NCBI GenBank assembly: GCA_000720375.1
Contig: JOAA01000014.1
Coordinates: 62,001-126,000, forward strand
Source: Rhodococcus rhodnii
GTDB lineage: Bacteria; Actinomycetota; Actinomycetes; Mycobacteriales; Pseudonocardiaceae
Direction of reading: 5' to 3'
DNA: 64,000 nt
The position numbers and the translations under genes are program-made. Within the stretch, counting starts at the first letter, position 1, and each line of letters starts with the position of its first letter. A model generated the notes under the pieces. That model was not told where the DNA came from. It was given only the letters and a program-made list of their open reading frames with translations, and ran no database searches. Positions 18,649 through 26,836 of the stretch are shown here, piece by piece.

Positions 18649-19704
18649 CTAGGGATGAGTTTGTGTTGGCCGCGAGGATGACTCCGTCCGGGCGACATCT
18701 GGTGCGTCGCTGTTCTCGCTGATCACGCCGTCTGTGGTGACGTTCTCGGCGCGGATGTGCTCGGCCACCCGCTCCATCTCCAGCCGCCGCCACCGCCGTC
18801 GTTGCCGCCTGGTCATCTTGGCGGGCCACAACTCCTGGATCGCGGCGTTGAAATGCGCCCCGAGAACTATGGCGAACCCGATGAAGAAAGTGAACAACAA
18901 CAACGCAATCGGCGTGGCCAGCGCGCCGTACGTGTAACCGGTCGTGGTGATCCACTCGATGTACAGCCGCAACAGGCTGCTGGAGAGCAGGAACACGGCA
19001 ACCGCGAGCACAGCACCGGGCAAACCGCGGTGCCACGGCAGTTTCCGCGGCAGCGCGAGCTTGTACAACGTCGTTACCGCGAGCAACGCGAGAATGCCAA
19101 GAGTGGGGTAGTACAACAGGTCCACGTAGAAGGAGACCTGTTCCCGCCATGACGCCGGGAAGAAGTTCGGCAGAATGTCCGGGCCGAGCGCCAGCAGCGG
19201 CAGCCCGACGATCAAGCCGACCAGGCTGACCATGTACAGCAGCAACGCGAATATCCGCTGCCACACGGGATTGCGCACGGTGTACTGGTCGTGCGCGGAC
19301 GTGATCGCGTCGACGAACGACGCCATGGCCGACGAACCTGCCCACAGCGAGATCAGGAAACCGATCGACACAACCTCGCCACGCCCGGTGCGCAGGATGT
19401 CCTCGACCGTCGGCGTGACGATGTCGCGGACCACGTTGTCGCTAAAGATCGTGAACGAGAACCCGACGATCCGGTCCTGCACCTCGTCAAGGATGTGCGG
19501 GCCGAACCAACCGGACACGAAACCCAGGCTGCCCAGCAGACCCAGCAGCAGCGGGGGCAGCGAGAGCGTCTGCCAGAACGCGGCTTCGGCCGCCTCGGAG
19601 AAGATGCTGCCGTCCCACGCGCGTTTGAAAGTGCGTTTGACCAGCCCACCAGGACCGCGGCGTGGTGCCACGCCGTCGGCTGCCTGTGGATGCCCGTCGC
19701 TCAT
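18649..19704 (-). CDS. YihY/virulence factor BrkB family membrane protein
   Basis: A 351-residue integral membrane protein with about six hydrophobic segments and the family's SLWAGSSAMASFVDAITSAHDQ region. The N-terminus is short and basic; the Arg-rich C-terminal tail (about 290-351, including RRQRRRWRR) should be cytoplasmic. YihY/BrkB proteins were once called RNase BN in error; their real function is unknown. ATG 19704 follows GGGG at six bases. M. tuberculosis has a member (Rv2707, from memory) between sigA and sigB, in keeping with this location. Confidence 0.85.
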   Translation of the reverse strand: MSDGHPQAADGVAPRRGPGGLVKRTFKRAWDGSIFSEAAEAAFWQTLSLPPLLLGLLGSLGFVSGWFGPHILDEVQDRIVGFSFTIFSDNVVRDIVTPTVEDILRTGRGEVVSIGFLISLWAGSSAMASFVDAITSAHDQYTVRNPVWQRIFALLLYMVSLVGLIVGLPLLALGPDILPNFFPASWREQVSFYVDLLYYPTLGILALLAVTTLYKLALPRKLPWHRGLPGAVLAVAVFLLSSSLLRLYIEWITTTGYTYGALATPIALLLFTFFIGFAIVLGAHFNAAIQELWPAKMTRRQRRRWRRLEMERVAEHIRAENVTTDGVISENSDAPDVARTESSSRPTQTHP

Positions 19705-19873
19705 AACAGCCCCAAGCATGGTCCATGGACCGTGATTTGGCCGACTCGACCCGCCTGTCGAGCAGCGACCGCGCGGCACGCCCGGCGGGCGGAAGGTAGG
19801 CTGCGAGAGCCCTCAACGAGTCCAGCGGGACACGCCCTGAGGGCATTCGTGTGCGAAAGGAGCCGAGAGTTAC

Positions 19874-21619
19874 GTGGTAGCGCCCGACTACGCACCCCCG
19901 GCCCCGCCTGCGTCACCAGCCCAACGCCCGCTGCGCGCGTGGCAGCGGCGTGCGATCACGAAGTACCTGGCGGCCAAGCCAAAGGACTTCCTCGCGGTGG
20001 CGACGCCGGGTGCCGGGAAAACGGTGTTCGGCCTGCGGCTGGCGCTGGAGTTGCTGGCCGACCGGACGGTCGAGTCGATCACGATCGTGGCTCCGACCGA
20101 GCACCTGAAGCACCAGTGGGCGGCCTCGGCGGCGAACTTCGGCATCCCGATCGACTCGAACTTCAGCAACGGCCAAGGCCAGACCTCCCGCGACTACCGC
20201 GGCGTGGCGGTGACGTACGCGCAGGTGGCTGCGCACCCGACGTTGCACCGGGTGCGGACGGAGAACCGCAAGACACTCGTGATCCTCGACGAGATCCACC
20301 ACGGCGGCGACGCGAAGTCGTGGGGTGACGCGATCCGCGAGGCCTTCACGCCGGCGGTGCGACGCTTGGCGCTCACCGGAACGCCGTTCCGTAGCGACGA
20401 CTCTCCGATCCCGTTCGTCAACTACGAACCGGACGCCGGCGGCTCGATGCGCAGCGTCTCCGACCACACGTACGGCTACGCCGACGCGTTGCGCGACGGC
20501 GTCGTGCGCCCCGTCATCTTCATGGCGTACTCAGGCGAGGCGTCCTGGCGTACGAACGCGGGGGAGGAGTTCACCGCGCGTCTCGGCGAACCGATGACGC
20601 AGGAACAAACCGCACGCGCCTGGCGTACCGCCCTGGACCCCAGCGGCGAATGGATGCCAGCGGTCCTGAACGCGGCGGACGTCCGCTTGCGCCAGCTGCG
20701 CGCCGGTGGCGTGCCTGATGCGGGCGGCCTCGTCATCGCGTCTGACCAGACGACGGCCCGTGAGTACGCCCGGATCCTGCACAAGACGACCGGTGAAGAG
20801 CCGACGGTCGTGTTGTCGGACGACCCGAAGGCCTCCGGCAACATCCAGAAGTTCGCCGACTCCGACGACCGCTGGATGGTCGCGGTGCGTATGGTGTCCG
20901 AGGGCGTCGACGTCCCGCGCCTGGCTGTGGGCGTGTACGCGACCAGCGCCTCGACCCCGCTGTTCTTCGCCCAGGCGGTCGGCCGCTTCGTGCGAGCACG
21001 GCGCCCAGGCGAAACCGCGAGCGTCTTCCTGCCCAGCGTGCCGGTGCTGCTGGAGCTGGCCAGCCAGATGGAGGCCCAGCGCGACCACGTCCTCGGCAAG
21101 CCGCACCGGGAGAAGGACGGCTGGGACGACGAGCTGCTGGCGGCGGCCAACCGGACCGAAGACGAACCAGGCGAAGAAGAGAAGGCCTTCACCTCACTGG
21201 GTGCGTCTGCCGAACTCGACCAGGTCATCTACGAAGGCTCGTCCTTCGGCACGGCGGCAGGCGTCGGCTCGGAGGAGGAACAGGACTACCTGGGCCTTCC
21301 CGGCCTGCTGGAACCCGAGCAGGTGCGGACTTTGTTGCAGCAGCGGCAGGAAAAGCAACTGGCCTCCCGCACCCGCAAACACACCGAGCAAGCCGCCCGC
21401 CCGGCGGCGCCCGCCGAGAACCGCCCGCAGACCGTGCAGGAACGCCTGAACGGGCTGCGTAAGGAGCTCAACACGCTGGTAGCGATGTTCCACCACCGCA
21501 CGGGCAAGCCGCACGGCGTCATCCACGGCGACCTCCGCCGCCACTGCGGCGGCCCGCCCACGGCCATGGCATCGGTCGAACAACTCGAGGAACGCATCGC
21601 CACCCTGCGCTCCTGGTGA
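19874..21619 (+). CDS. DEAD/DEAH-box SF2 helicase family protein
   Basis: A 581-residue SF2 ATPase of the XPB/type III-restriction helicase type. Motif I ATPGAGKT (43-50), motif II DEIH (139-142), motif III TGTP (168-171) and motif VI QAVGRFVRARR (367-377) are all intact. The last 200 residues form a family-specific acidic and coiled tail ending in a small domain (NTLVAMFHHRTGKPHGVIH) that probably supports nucleic-acid binding. GTG 19874 follows GGAGCC. It is divergent from YihY. It stands alone with no methylase or nuclease partner, so it is more likely a housekeeping repair or RNA helicase than a restriction subunit. Confidence 0.88.
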   Translation: MVAPDYAPPAPPASPAQRPLRAWQRRAITKYLAAKPKDFLAVATPGAGKTVFGLRLALELLADRTVESITIVAPTEHLKHQWAASAANFGIPIDSNFSNGQGQTSRDYRGVAVTYAQVAAHPTLHRVRTENRKTLVILDEIHHGGDAKSWGDAIREAFTPAVRRLALTGTPFRSDDSPIPFVNYEPDAGGSMRSVSDHTYGYADALRDGVVRPVIFMAYSGEASWRTNAGEEFTARLGEPMTQEQTARAWRTALDPSGEWMPAVLNAADVRLRQLRAGGVPDAGGLVIASDQTTAREYARILHKTTGEEPTVVLSDDPKASGNIQKFADSDDRWMVAVRMVSEGVDVPRLAVGVYATSASTPLFFAQAVGRFVRARRPGETASVFLPSVPVLLELASQMEAQRDHVLGKPHREKDGWDDELLAAANRTEDEPGEEEKAFTSLGASAELDQVIYEGSSFGTAAGVGSEEEQDYLGLPGLLEPEQVRTLLQQRQEKQLASRTRKHTEQAARPAAPAENRPQTVQERLNGLRKELNTLVAMFHHRTGKPHGVIHGDLRRHCGGPPTAMASVEQLEERIATLRSW

Positions 21620-21663
21620 GGACTTGACAGCCCCTGGTCTGTTCCGTGACAGATTGTCAGGCG

Positions 21664-21693
21664 TAGAGCACTGATCGTGAGATCTGTGCTCTA
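21664..21693. promoter_or_regulatory. Palindrome upstream of the hydrophobic-protein gene
   Basis: Perfect 8-bp arms TAGAGCAC / GTGCTCTA separated by 14 bases that themselves contain GATC-GTGA-GATC. It lies 45 bases past the helicase stop and 48 bases before the next GTG. A TTGACA (21624-21629) precedes it. It is either the helicase terminator or an operator for the following pair. Confidence 0.45.
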
Positions 21694-21741
21694 TCGGTTG
21701 CGAACGGTCACGGAGACCAGCATCAGGGGAGGTGCGAATCC

Positions 21742-22278
21742 GTGAGTTCGCCGCGTGAGGCCACCGCGACGCCGATACCTGCCGAGTTCCCGCCTGTCGT
21801 GTACTTGCCGGTGGCTGAGACAGTCACTGACGCGATCTACAGGGACTTCGACGCTTCTCGGGTGGCAGCGTTCAGCGCCGATGAAGCGGCTGCCGCGGCT
21901 GCGAAGACCGAGGCGACCGTAGGACGAGTCGGGTTGAAAGTGGGCGGCGTGCTTGCCCTGGCCGGTGTTGTGTACGACATCGTGGCCACGGACAAACCCG
22001 TCGGCCAGGCGATCGTGTCCGGTGCCGCCGGGTTTTCCGCTTCGATCCTGGCGGGCGCGGCGATCGGGACGGCGATCCCGATTCCTGTGGTCGGCACCGC
22101 ACTCGGTGCGGTCGGCGGCGCCCTGGCCGGTTTGTTGACGTCCGGTGCCGTTGACGCGATCTACCAGAACGGAATCGGAACGGTTGGCGACGCCATCGAA
22201 GCTGGTGCGGACGCGGTCGCGAACGCGGCCAAAGCCGTCGGCGGAGCGCTGGGGAACGCCTGGGATGCCATCTTCTGA
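21742..22278 (+). CDS. Glycine/alanine-rich hydrophobic protein, unknown
   Basis: A 178-residue protein with a polar N-terminus (1-60, PPVVYLPVAE) and then two hydrophobic blocks: about 63-82 (LKVGGVLALAGVVYDIV) and 88-135, a glycine-zipper-like run including AAIGTAIPIPVVGTALGAVG. The C-terminus is a short amphipathic repeat, AIEAGADAVANAAKAVGGAL. This composition recalls the hydrophobic C-terminal regions of WXG100/LXG polymorphic toxins and pore-forming bacteriocins, but no family is certain. There is no signal peptide. The GTG has a GGGGAGG site. It overlaps the next gene by 14 bases, so the two are probably functional partners. Confidence 0.72.
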   Translation: MSSPREATATPIPAEFPPVVYLPVAETVTDAIYRDFDASRVAAFSADEAAAAAAKTEATVGRVGLKVGGVLALAGVVYDIVATDKPVGQAIVSGAAGFSASILAGAAIGTAIPIPVVGTALGAVGGALAGLLTSGAVDAIYQNGIGTVGDAIEAGADAVANAAKAVGGALGNAWDAIF

Positions 22279-23056
22279 CCGGTTGCCGTGGCCTGCTGAG
22301 TGGCCGCACCATTCGGGCCGCCGCTATTGGCCTGGCATCGTCCTGCTCGCCTTGTTCGGGCTCGTTGCGTTCGGGGCGGGGCTGGGGTTTGTTGCGATCG
22401 GCGTTCCCGGCGGGGTGAAGTACGGCTTGCTCGCCGCCCTGATGTTCATGTTCGGCGCTTTCGCCATGTACTACACCCGGGTCCGAAGGCCGGCCGGCTA
22501 CACGGACGTGCGGTCCGATCACCCGGCCACGGAAATGCGGTATTCGCTGGTCGCGTTCGTCTGCCTGGTCGGGCTGATGTGCTGCGCGACCGCGATTTTC
22601 GTGCTCGCAGCGGTGGACTACTGGCGCGGCGGGACGACAGCGGCGGCCTTGGTGTTCGGTGTGCTCGGACTCGGCACGGCGACATTTGTTGTGGCGGTGC
22701 TGACCGGTCGGGTTCGGCGTGGTCGGCTGACGCTGTCCGCTGCCGGGATCGAGCAGCGCGGGTGGACCTTCTCGTCGTTCCTGCCGTGGGAGGCGTTCGC
22801 CGGGGTGAAGGCCACCTACAACGGTCGACCCGAGGTCCTCGTCATCGCCTACGCCAACGCCGAATGGCGGAAACAGCAGTTCACGAGGTTGTGGAAGATC
22901 GACAGGCTGCCGCCCGTGCCCATGATCGAAGTGGACTGCGCCCAGTTCGCGGTGCCACCCGAAGGCCTGTACGCACTGCTCAAGCACTACATCGAGCATC
23001 CCGAGGCGCGGGTCGAGCTCGGCACCGACGCTGTCCTCACCAGACTCAGCGGTTGA
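22265..23056 (+). CDS. Four-helix membrane protein with C-terminal PH-like domain, unknown
   Basis: ATG 22265 lies inside the end of the preceding gene, giving 263 residues. Four hydrophobic helices sit at about 22-46, 51-70, 93-116 and 125-147, after an N-terminal PWPAEWPHHSGRRYWP segment. Residues 153-263 form a soluble domain (GRLTLSAAGIEQRGWTFSSFLPWEAF) resembling bacterial PH/YcxB-like domains. The overlap and coexpression with a pore-like hydrophobic protein would fit an immunity protein, though a shared envelope function fits equally well. Confidence 0.75.
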   Translation: MPSSDRLPWPAEWPHHSGRRYWPGIVLLALFGLVAFGAGLGFVAIGVPGGVKYGLLAALMFMFGAFAMYYTRVRRPAGYTDVRSDHPATEMRYSLVAFVCLVGLMCCATAIFVLAAVDYWRGGTTAAALVFGVLGLGTATFVVAVLTGRVRRGRLTLSAAGIEQRGWTFSSFLPWEAFAGVKATYNGRPEVLVIAYANAEWRKQQFTRLWKIDRLPPVPMIEVDCAQFAVPPEGLYALLKHYIEHPEARVELGTDAVLTRLSG

Positions 23057-23061
23057 GGTGG

Positions 23062-23083
23062 CCAACAAACACGGGTTTGTTGG
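23062..23083 (+). terminator. Hairpin after the membrane-protein gene
   Basis: Stem CCAACAAAC / GTTTGTTGG with an ACGG loop, 6 bases after the stop. Its low GC is unusual for a terminator in this genome, so an operator function is also possible. Confidence 0.6.
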
Positions 23084-23329
23084 AGGGCAACGCACATTGT
23101 CGGTATTTGGTGTTTCATACCCGTCTGCCGACAACAAATTAAGCCCTTCTCCGGGACACCATGTGCCCGTTTTGCCCGAGTCGGCGGAGTTGACCACTCA
23201 CCACCGGTAGTGAAGTCGTCACTGTTCAGAGGGTCGAGGCCCTTCGGTTACGTCGCCGTTGCCACTTCGTATCCCACAAAAGCGTCTGAATCGAATCAGT
23301 GTGCTTCCGGTCACGTGGGTACCGGGCAT

Positions 23330-23348
23330 ATGTTGTGGCGCACAACAT
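23330..23348. promoter_or_regulatory. Perfect 19-bp palindromic operator candidate
   Basis: ATGTTGTG-GCG-CACAACAT, ending 27 bases before the ATG of the sugar-binding protein and 14 bases before its GGAAGG ribosome site. The position suits a repressor. The ROK regulator encoded at the end of this operon is the obvious candidate, but that link is inferred. Confidence 0.65.
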
Positions 23349-23375
23349 TTTCGAGTCCCACTGGAAGGACGACGA

Positions 23376-24497
23376 ATGCGTAGCAAGACCCTTGCCCTCG
23401 CCGCCGTGGGTGCGGGTGTCGCCCTCGTGCTCTCTGCTTGCGGGGCCAACGAGGCACCGGCGCCTGGTGGCGGTGGCTCCACTTCGGGGGCGTCCACGCC
23501 GTCAGGCGGCACCAAGATCGGCGTGATCCTGCCGGAGACCGCCAGCTCCGCCCGGTGGGAGGGCTTCGACAAGCCGATGATCCAGGAAGCGATGAGGGCG
23601 CAGGGCCTCGACGCGGACGTGCAGAACGCGCAGGGCGACACCGCGACCTTCACCCGCCTGGCCGACGGCATGATCACCCAGGGCGTCAAGGTCCTGGTCA
23701 TCGCGTCGATCAACAGCGAGCTCGGCAAGACCGTCGCCGCCAAGGCCGCCAACGCCGGCATCCCTGTCATCGACTACGACCGGCTCAACCTGGGCGGCAG
23801 CTCCAAGTACTACGTCTCGTTCGACAACACCAAGGTCGGTGAGCTGCAGGGCGCGGCCATGGCCGAGGCGCTGAAGAGCAAGCCGGGTGCGCAGGTCATC
23901 GAGATCGAGGGCGCGCCGACGGACAACAACGCCACGTTGTTCCACGCCGGTCAGCAGAAGGTGCTCAAGCCGCTGTACGACAGCGGTGCGCTCAAGCTGG
24001 TCAAGTCCCAGCCGATCGACAACTGGGACAACCAGAAGGGTGGCCAGCAGTTCGAGCAGATCCTGACGCAGAACGGCGGCAAGGTCGACGGCGTCGTCGC
24101 GGCGAACGACGGTCTCGCCGGTGCGGTCATCACCGTGCTGAACAAGAACGGCCTGAAGGTCCCGGTCACCGGCCAGGACGCCACCGCCGCCGGTCTGCAG
24201 GCCGTGCTGCGTGGTGACCAGTACATGACCGTGTTCAAGCCGATCAAGCAGGAGGCGGAGGCCGCCGCCAAGCTGGCCGCAGCCCTGGCCAAGGGTGACA
24301 CCGCGGCCGCCGACGCGATCGCCACCCAGACGGAGAAGGACCCGACGGGCAACCGCGACGTCAAGTCCGTCCTGCTGACGCCGCAGACGATCACCAAGGC
24401 GAACGTCAAGGACGTCATCGCCGCCGGTTACGTCAAGGTTTCCGAGGTCTGCACCGGTGATGTCGCGCCGCTGTGCGCGGCCAACGGCATCTCCTAG
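23376..24497 (+). CDS. Sugar ABC transporter substrate-binding lipoprotein (xylose/ribose type)
   Basis: A 373-residue periplasmic-binding-protein-fold lipoprotein. The signal peptide ends in the lipobox LSAC with the lipidated cysteine at C22, followed by a Gly/Ser linker and a type I binding protein (IGVILPETASSARWEGFDKP, VIDYDRLNLGG, ITGQDATAAGLQAV-like hinge regions). YDRLN and the overall pattern are closest to XylF-like D-xylose binders, though ribose or other sugars remain possible. The ATG follows GGAAGG. It is first of an operon with the ATPase, permease and ROK regulator. Confidence 0.9.
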   Translation: MRSKTLALAAVGAGVALVLSACGANEAPAPGGGGSTSGASTPSGGTKIGVILPETASSARWEGFDKPMIQEAMRAQGLDADVQNAQGDTATFTRLADGMITQGVKVLVIASINSELGKTVAAKAANAGIPVIDYDRLNLGGSSKYYVSFDNTKVGELQGAAMAEALKSKPGAQVIEIEGAPTDNNATLFHAGQQKVLKPLYDSGALKLVKSQPIDNWDNQKGGQQFEQILTQNGGKVDGVVAANDGLAGAVITVLNKNGLKVPVTGQDATAAGLQAVLRGDQYMTVFKPIKQEAEAAAKLAAALAKGDTAAADAIATQTEKDPTGNRDVKSVLLTPQTITKANVKDVIAAGYVKVSEVCTGDVAPLCAANGIS

Positions 24498-24570
24498 TTC
24501 GCCCGAGTCTCCGAGGCGGGTGCCTGCCCCCGACTGGCACCCGCCCCGGTTCCAACACGGAGTACAAACC

Positions 24571-25347
24571 ATGAGTAGTGATCCGATCCTCGAGATCAAG
24601 GGTCTCAACAAGAGCTTCGGTCCGGTCCACGTCCTGCACGACGTGGACTTCACTGTGCGAGCGGGTGAGGTGACCGCACTCGTCGGTGACAACGGCGCCG
24701 GAAAGTCCACTTTGGTCAAATGCATCGCCGGGATCTACGGTCACGACTCGGGAACCGTTACATTCCAGGGCAACGAGGTGCACATCCGCGGGCCGAAGGA
24801 CGCCGCGCAGCTGGGCATCGAGGTCGTGTACCAGGACCTCGCGCTGGCCGACAACCTCGACATCGTGCAGAACATGTTCCTTGGCCGGGAACGCGGTTCG
24901 CGGTGGCTGCTGGACGAGGCTGCGATGGAGAAGGCCGCGCGCGAGACCCTCGCGTCGCTGTCGGTCCGTACGGTCAAGTCGGTGCGTACGCCGGTCGCGT
25001 CGCTGTCCGGTGGTCAGCGGCAGACCGTGGCGATCGCCAAGGCCGTGCTGTGGAACAGCAAGGTCGTGCTGCTCGACGAGCCCACCGCCGCGCTGGGTGT
25101 CGCGCAGACCCGCCAGGTGCTCGACCTGGTCCGCAGGCTGGCCGAGCAGGGTCTCGGCGTGGTGCTGATCAGCCACAACATGGCCGACGTCTTCGAGGTC
25201 GCCGACCGGATCGCGACGCTCTACCTCGGCCGGATGGTGGCCCAGGTGCCGACGAAGGAAGTGACGAACACCCAGGTGGTCGAGCTGATCACCGCCGGAC
25301 GGTCCGGTGAGCTGGGGCTCGCCCGTCCCGACACCGTGACCATCTGA
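24571..25347 (+). CDS. Sugar ABC transporter ATP-binding protein, single domain
   Basis: A 258-residue ATPase with Walker A GDNGAGKS (39-46), signature LSGGQ (145-149), Walker B VVLLDEP (165-171) and the switch His in ISHNMADV. XylG/RbsA-type importers usually have two fused ATPase domains (about 500 residues); this one has a single domain, as in the FrcA-like subgroup, and must act as a homodimer. I use ATG 24571; longer readings run back into the binding-protein gene. Confidence 0.92.
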   Translation: MSSDPILEIKGLNKSFGPVHVLHDVDFTVRAGEVTALVGDNGAGKSTLVKCIAGIYGHDSGTVTFQGNEVHIRGPKDAAQLGIEVVYQDLALADNLDIVQNMFLGRERGSRWLLDEAAMEKAARETLASLSVRTVKSVRTPVASLSGGQRQTVAIAKAVLWNSKVVLLDEPTAALGVAQTRQVLDLVRRLAEQGLGVVLISHNMADVFEVADRIATLYLGRMVAQVPTKEVTNTQVVELITAGRSGELGLARPDTVTI

Positions 25348-25382
25348 CGCCGACCACCTGAGATACGAACTGGACCCCACGC

Positions 25383-26831
25383 ATGACTGAGAAGCCTTCC
25401 GCCACCGGCACGCACAGCGCGCCGGAGGAAGCCAAACGCGCCGGTGCGATCTCCGACTTCGGGATCGACACCACCTCGAAGACGACAAACGAGGCGATCA
25501 GCGACTACTTCGCCAAGGTGCGCGGCGGCGAGCTTGGCTCGTTGCCCGCCTTGGCAGGCCTGGTCGTCCTGGTGATCTACTTCGCCACGCAGTCGGAGTT
25601 CTTCCTCTCGCTCAACAACATCGCGAACCTGTTCCAGCAGGGTGCGGGCACCGTGATCATCGCGATGGGCCTGGTGTTCGTACTGCTGATCGGCGAGATC
25701 GACCTCGCTGCCGGTACGGCGTCAGGTGTGTGTGCGGCGATCATGGCGTTGCATGTGGTGCGCAACGGCAACCTGTTGGGCGGCATGGGCACCACAGTGT
25801 TCTACGTGTTCTGCGCGCTGCTGGTGGTGGCCCTCGGCCTCGGCCTGCTGATGCGGATCTGGGCCGGTGCCGCGCTCGCACTCGTCGCATTGCTGATCAC
25901 TCTGATCGGTGTGCCCGCCAACGCGTGGCTGGAGATGCTGCTGGCGATCGCGGTCGGTGGCTCGATCGGCTGCATCACCGGCTTCCTGGTCGCCAAGATC
26001 GGTATGCCGTCCTTCGTGGTGACGCTGGCGCTGTTCATCACCTGGCAGGGCGTGATCCTCAAGCTCATCGGCCAGGGCGGCACGCTGCCGATCAGCTCGG
26101 AGTCGCCGACGCTGAACGCGGTCGCCAACGGCAACCTGAGCATCAGCGGCAGCTGGATCTTCTGCGCGATCGTGGTCGCCGGGTACGCCGGCGTCACGCT
26201 CGGACAGCACTTCAAGCGCCTCAACGGCGGCCTGGTCACCCAGCCGACGCCGATCGCGCTGGCCAAGGTCGCCGCGATCGCCGTACTCGCCATCGTCGGT
26301 ACGTACATCTTCACGATCAACCGCTCGCAGAGCTCCATCGTGATCGAGGGCGTGCCGTACGTCGTGCCGATCGTGCTCGGCATCATGGTCATCGGGTTGT
26401 ACGTGCTCAACCGCACGCGCTACGGACGGCACATCTACGCCGTCGGTGGCAACGCCGAAGCGGCCCGCCGTGCCGGTATCAACGTGTCCAAGATCCGTGC
26501 CAGCGTGTTCGTGGTGAGCTCCGCGCTCGCGGCGATCGGCGCGATCGTGTACTCGTCGAAGGTCGGTTCGGTCGACCCGCAGGCCGGTGCGCTGAACACG
26601 CTGCTGTTCGCGGTGGGCGCGGCGGTCATCGGTGGCACCTCGCTGTTCGGCGGCCGTGGCCGGATCACCGACGCGGTGATCGGTGGCACCGTGATCGCGA
26701 TCGTGCAGAACGGCCTTGGCCTGCTGAACTACGGCGCCGCTGAGATCAACATCATCACCGGCATCGTGCTACTCGTCGCGGCCACGGTCGATGCGTTGTC
26801 CCGCCGTCGCGCGGCGGCTGCCCAGTCCTGA
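25383..26831 (+). CDS. Sugar ABC transporter permease (XylH/RbsC type)
   Basis: A 482-residue permease of the CUT2 family with about ten or more hydrophobic helices. The family segments GEIDLAAGTASGVCAA and YAVGGNAEAARRAGINV (the cytoplasmic EAA-like loop) and ALAAIGAIVYSSKVGSVDPQAG are visible. The N-terminus is a polar extension of about 50 residues. It follows the ATPase by 35 bases. With its two partners it completes a monosaccharide importer, most likely for xylose. Confidence 0.92.
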   Translation: MTEKPSATGTHSAPEEAKRAGAISDFGIDTTSKTTNEAISDYFAKVRGGELGSLPALAGLVVLVIYFATQSEFFLSLNNIANLFQQGAGTVIIAMGLVFVLLIGEIDLAAGTASGVCAAIMALHVVRNGNLLGGMGTTVFYVFCALLVVALGLGLLMRIWAGAALALVALLITLIGVPANAWLEMLLAIAVGGSIGCITGFLVAKIGMPSFVVTLALFITWQGVILKLIGQGGTLPISSESPTLNAVANGNLSISGSWIFCAIVVAGYAGVTLGQHFKRLNGGLVTQPTPIALAKVAAIAVLAIVGTYIFTINRSQSSIVIEGVPYVVPIVLGIMVIGLYVLNRTRYGRHIYAVGGNAEAARRAGINVSKIRASVFVVSSALAAIGAIVYSSKVGSVDPQAGALNTLLFAVGAAVIGGTSLFGGRGRITDAVIGGTVIAIVQNGLGLLNYGAAEINIITGIVLLVAATVDALSRRRAAAAQS

Positions 26832-26836
26832 TCGCC

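Larger units (their letters stand above)
23057..23375. other. Intergenic region with terminator and sugar-transporter control region
   Basis: About 320 bases with no gene. In order: the hairpin at 23062-23083; an AT-richer stretch with a loose inverted repeat TTGTCGG...CCGACAA (about 23097-23136); and the 19-bp palindrome at 23330-23348 just before the ribosome site of the sugar-binding protein. Confidence 0.6.
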
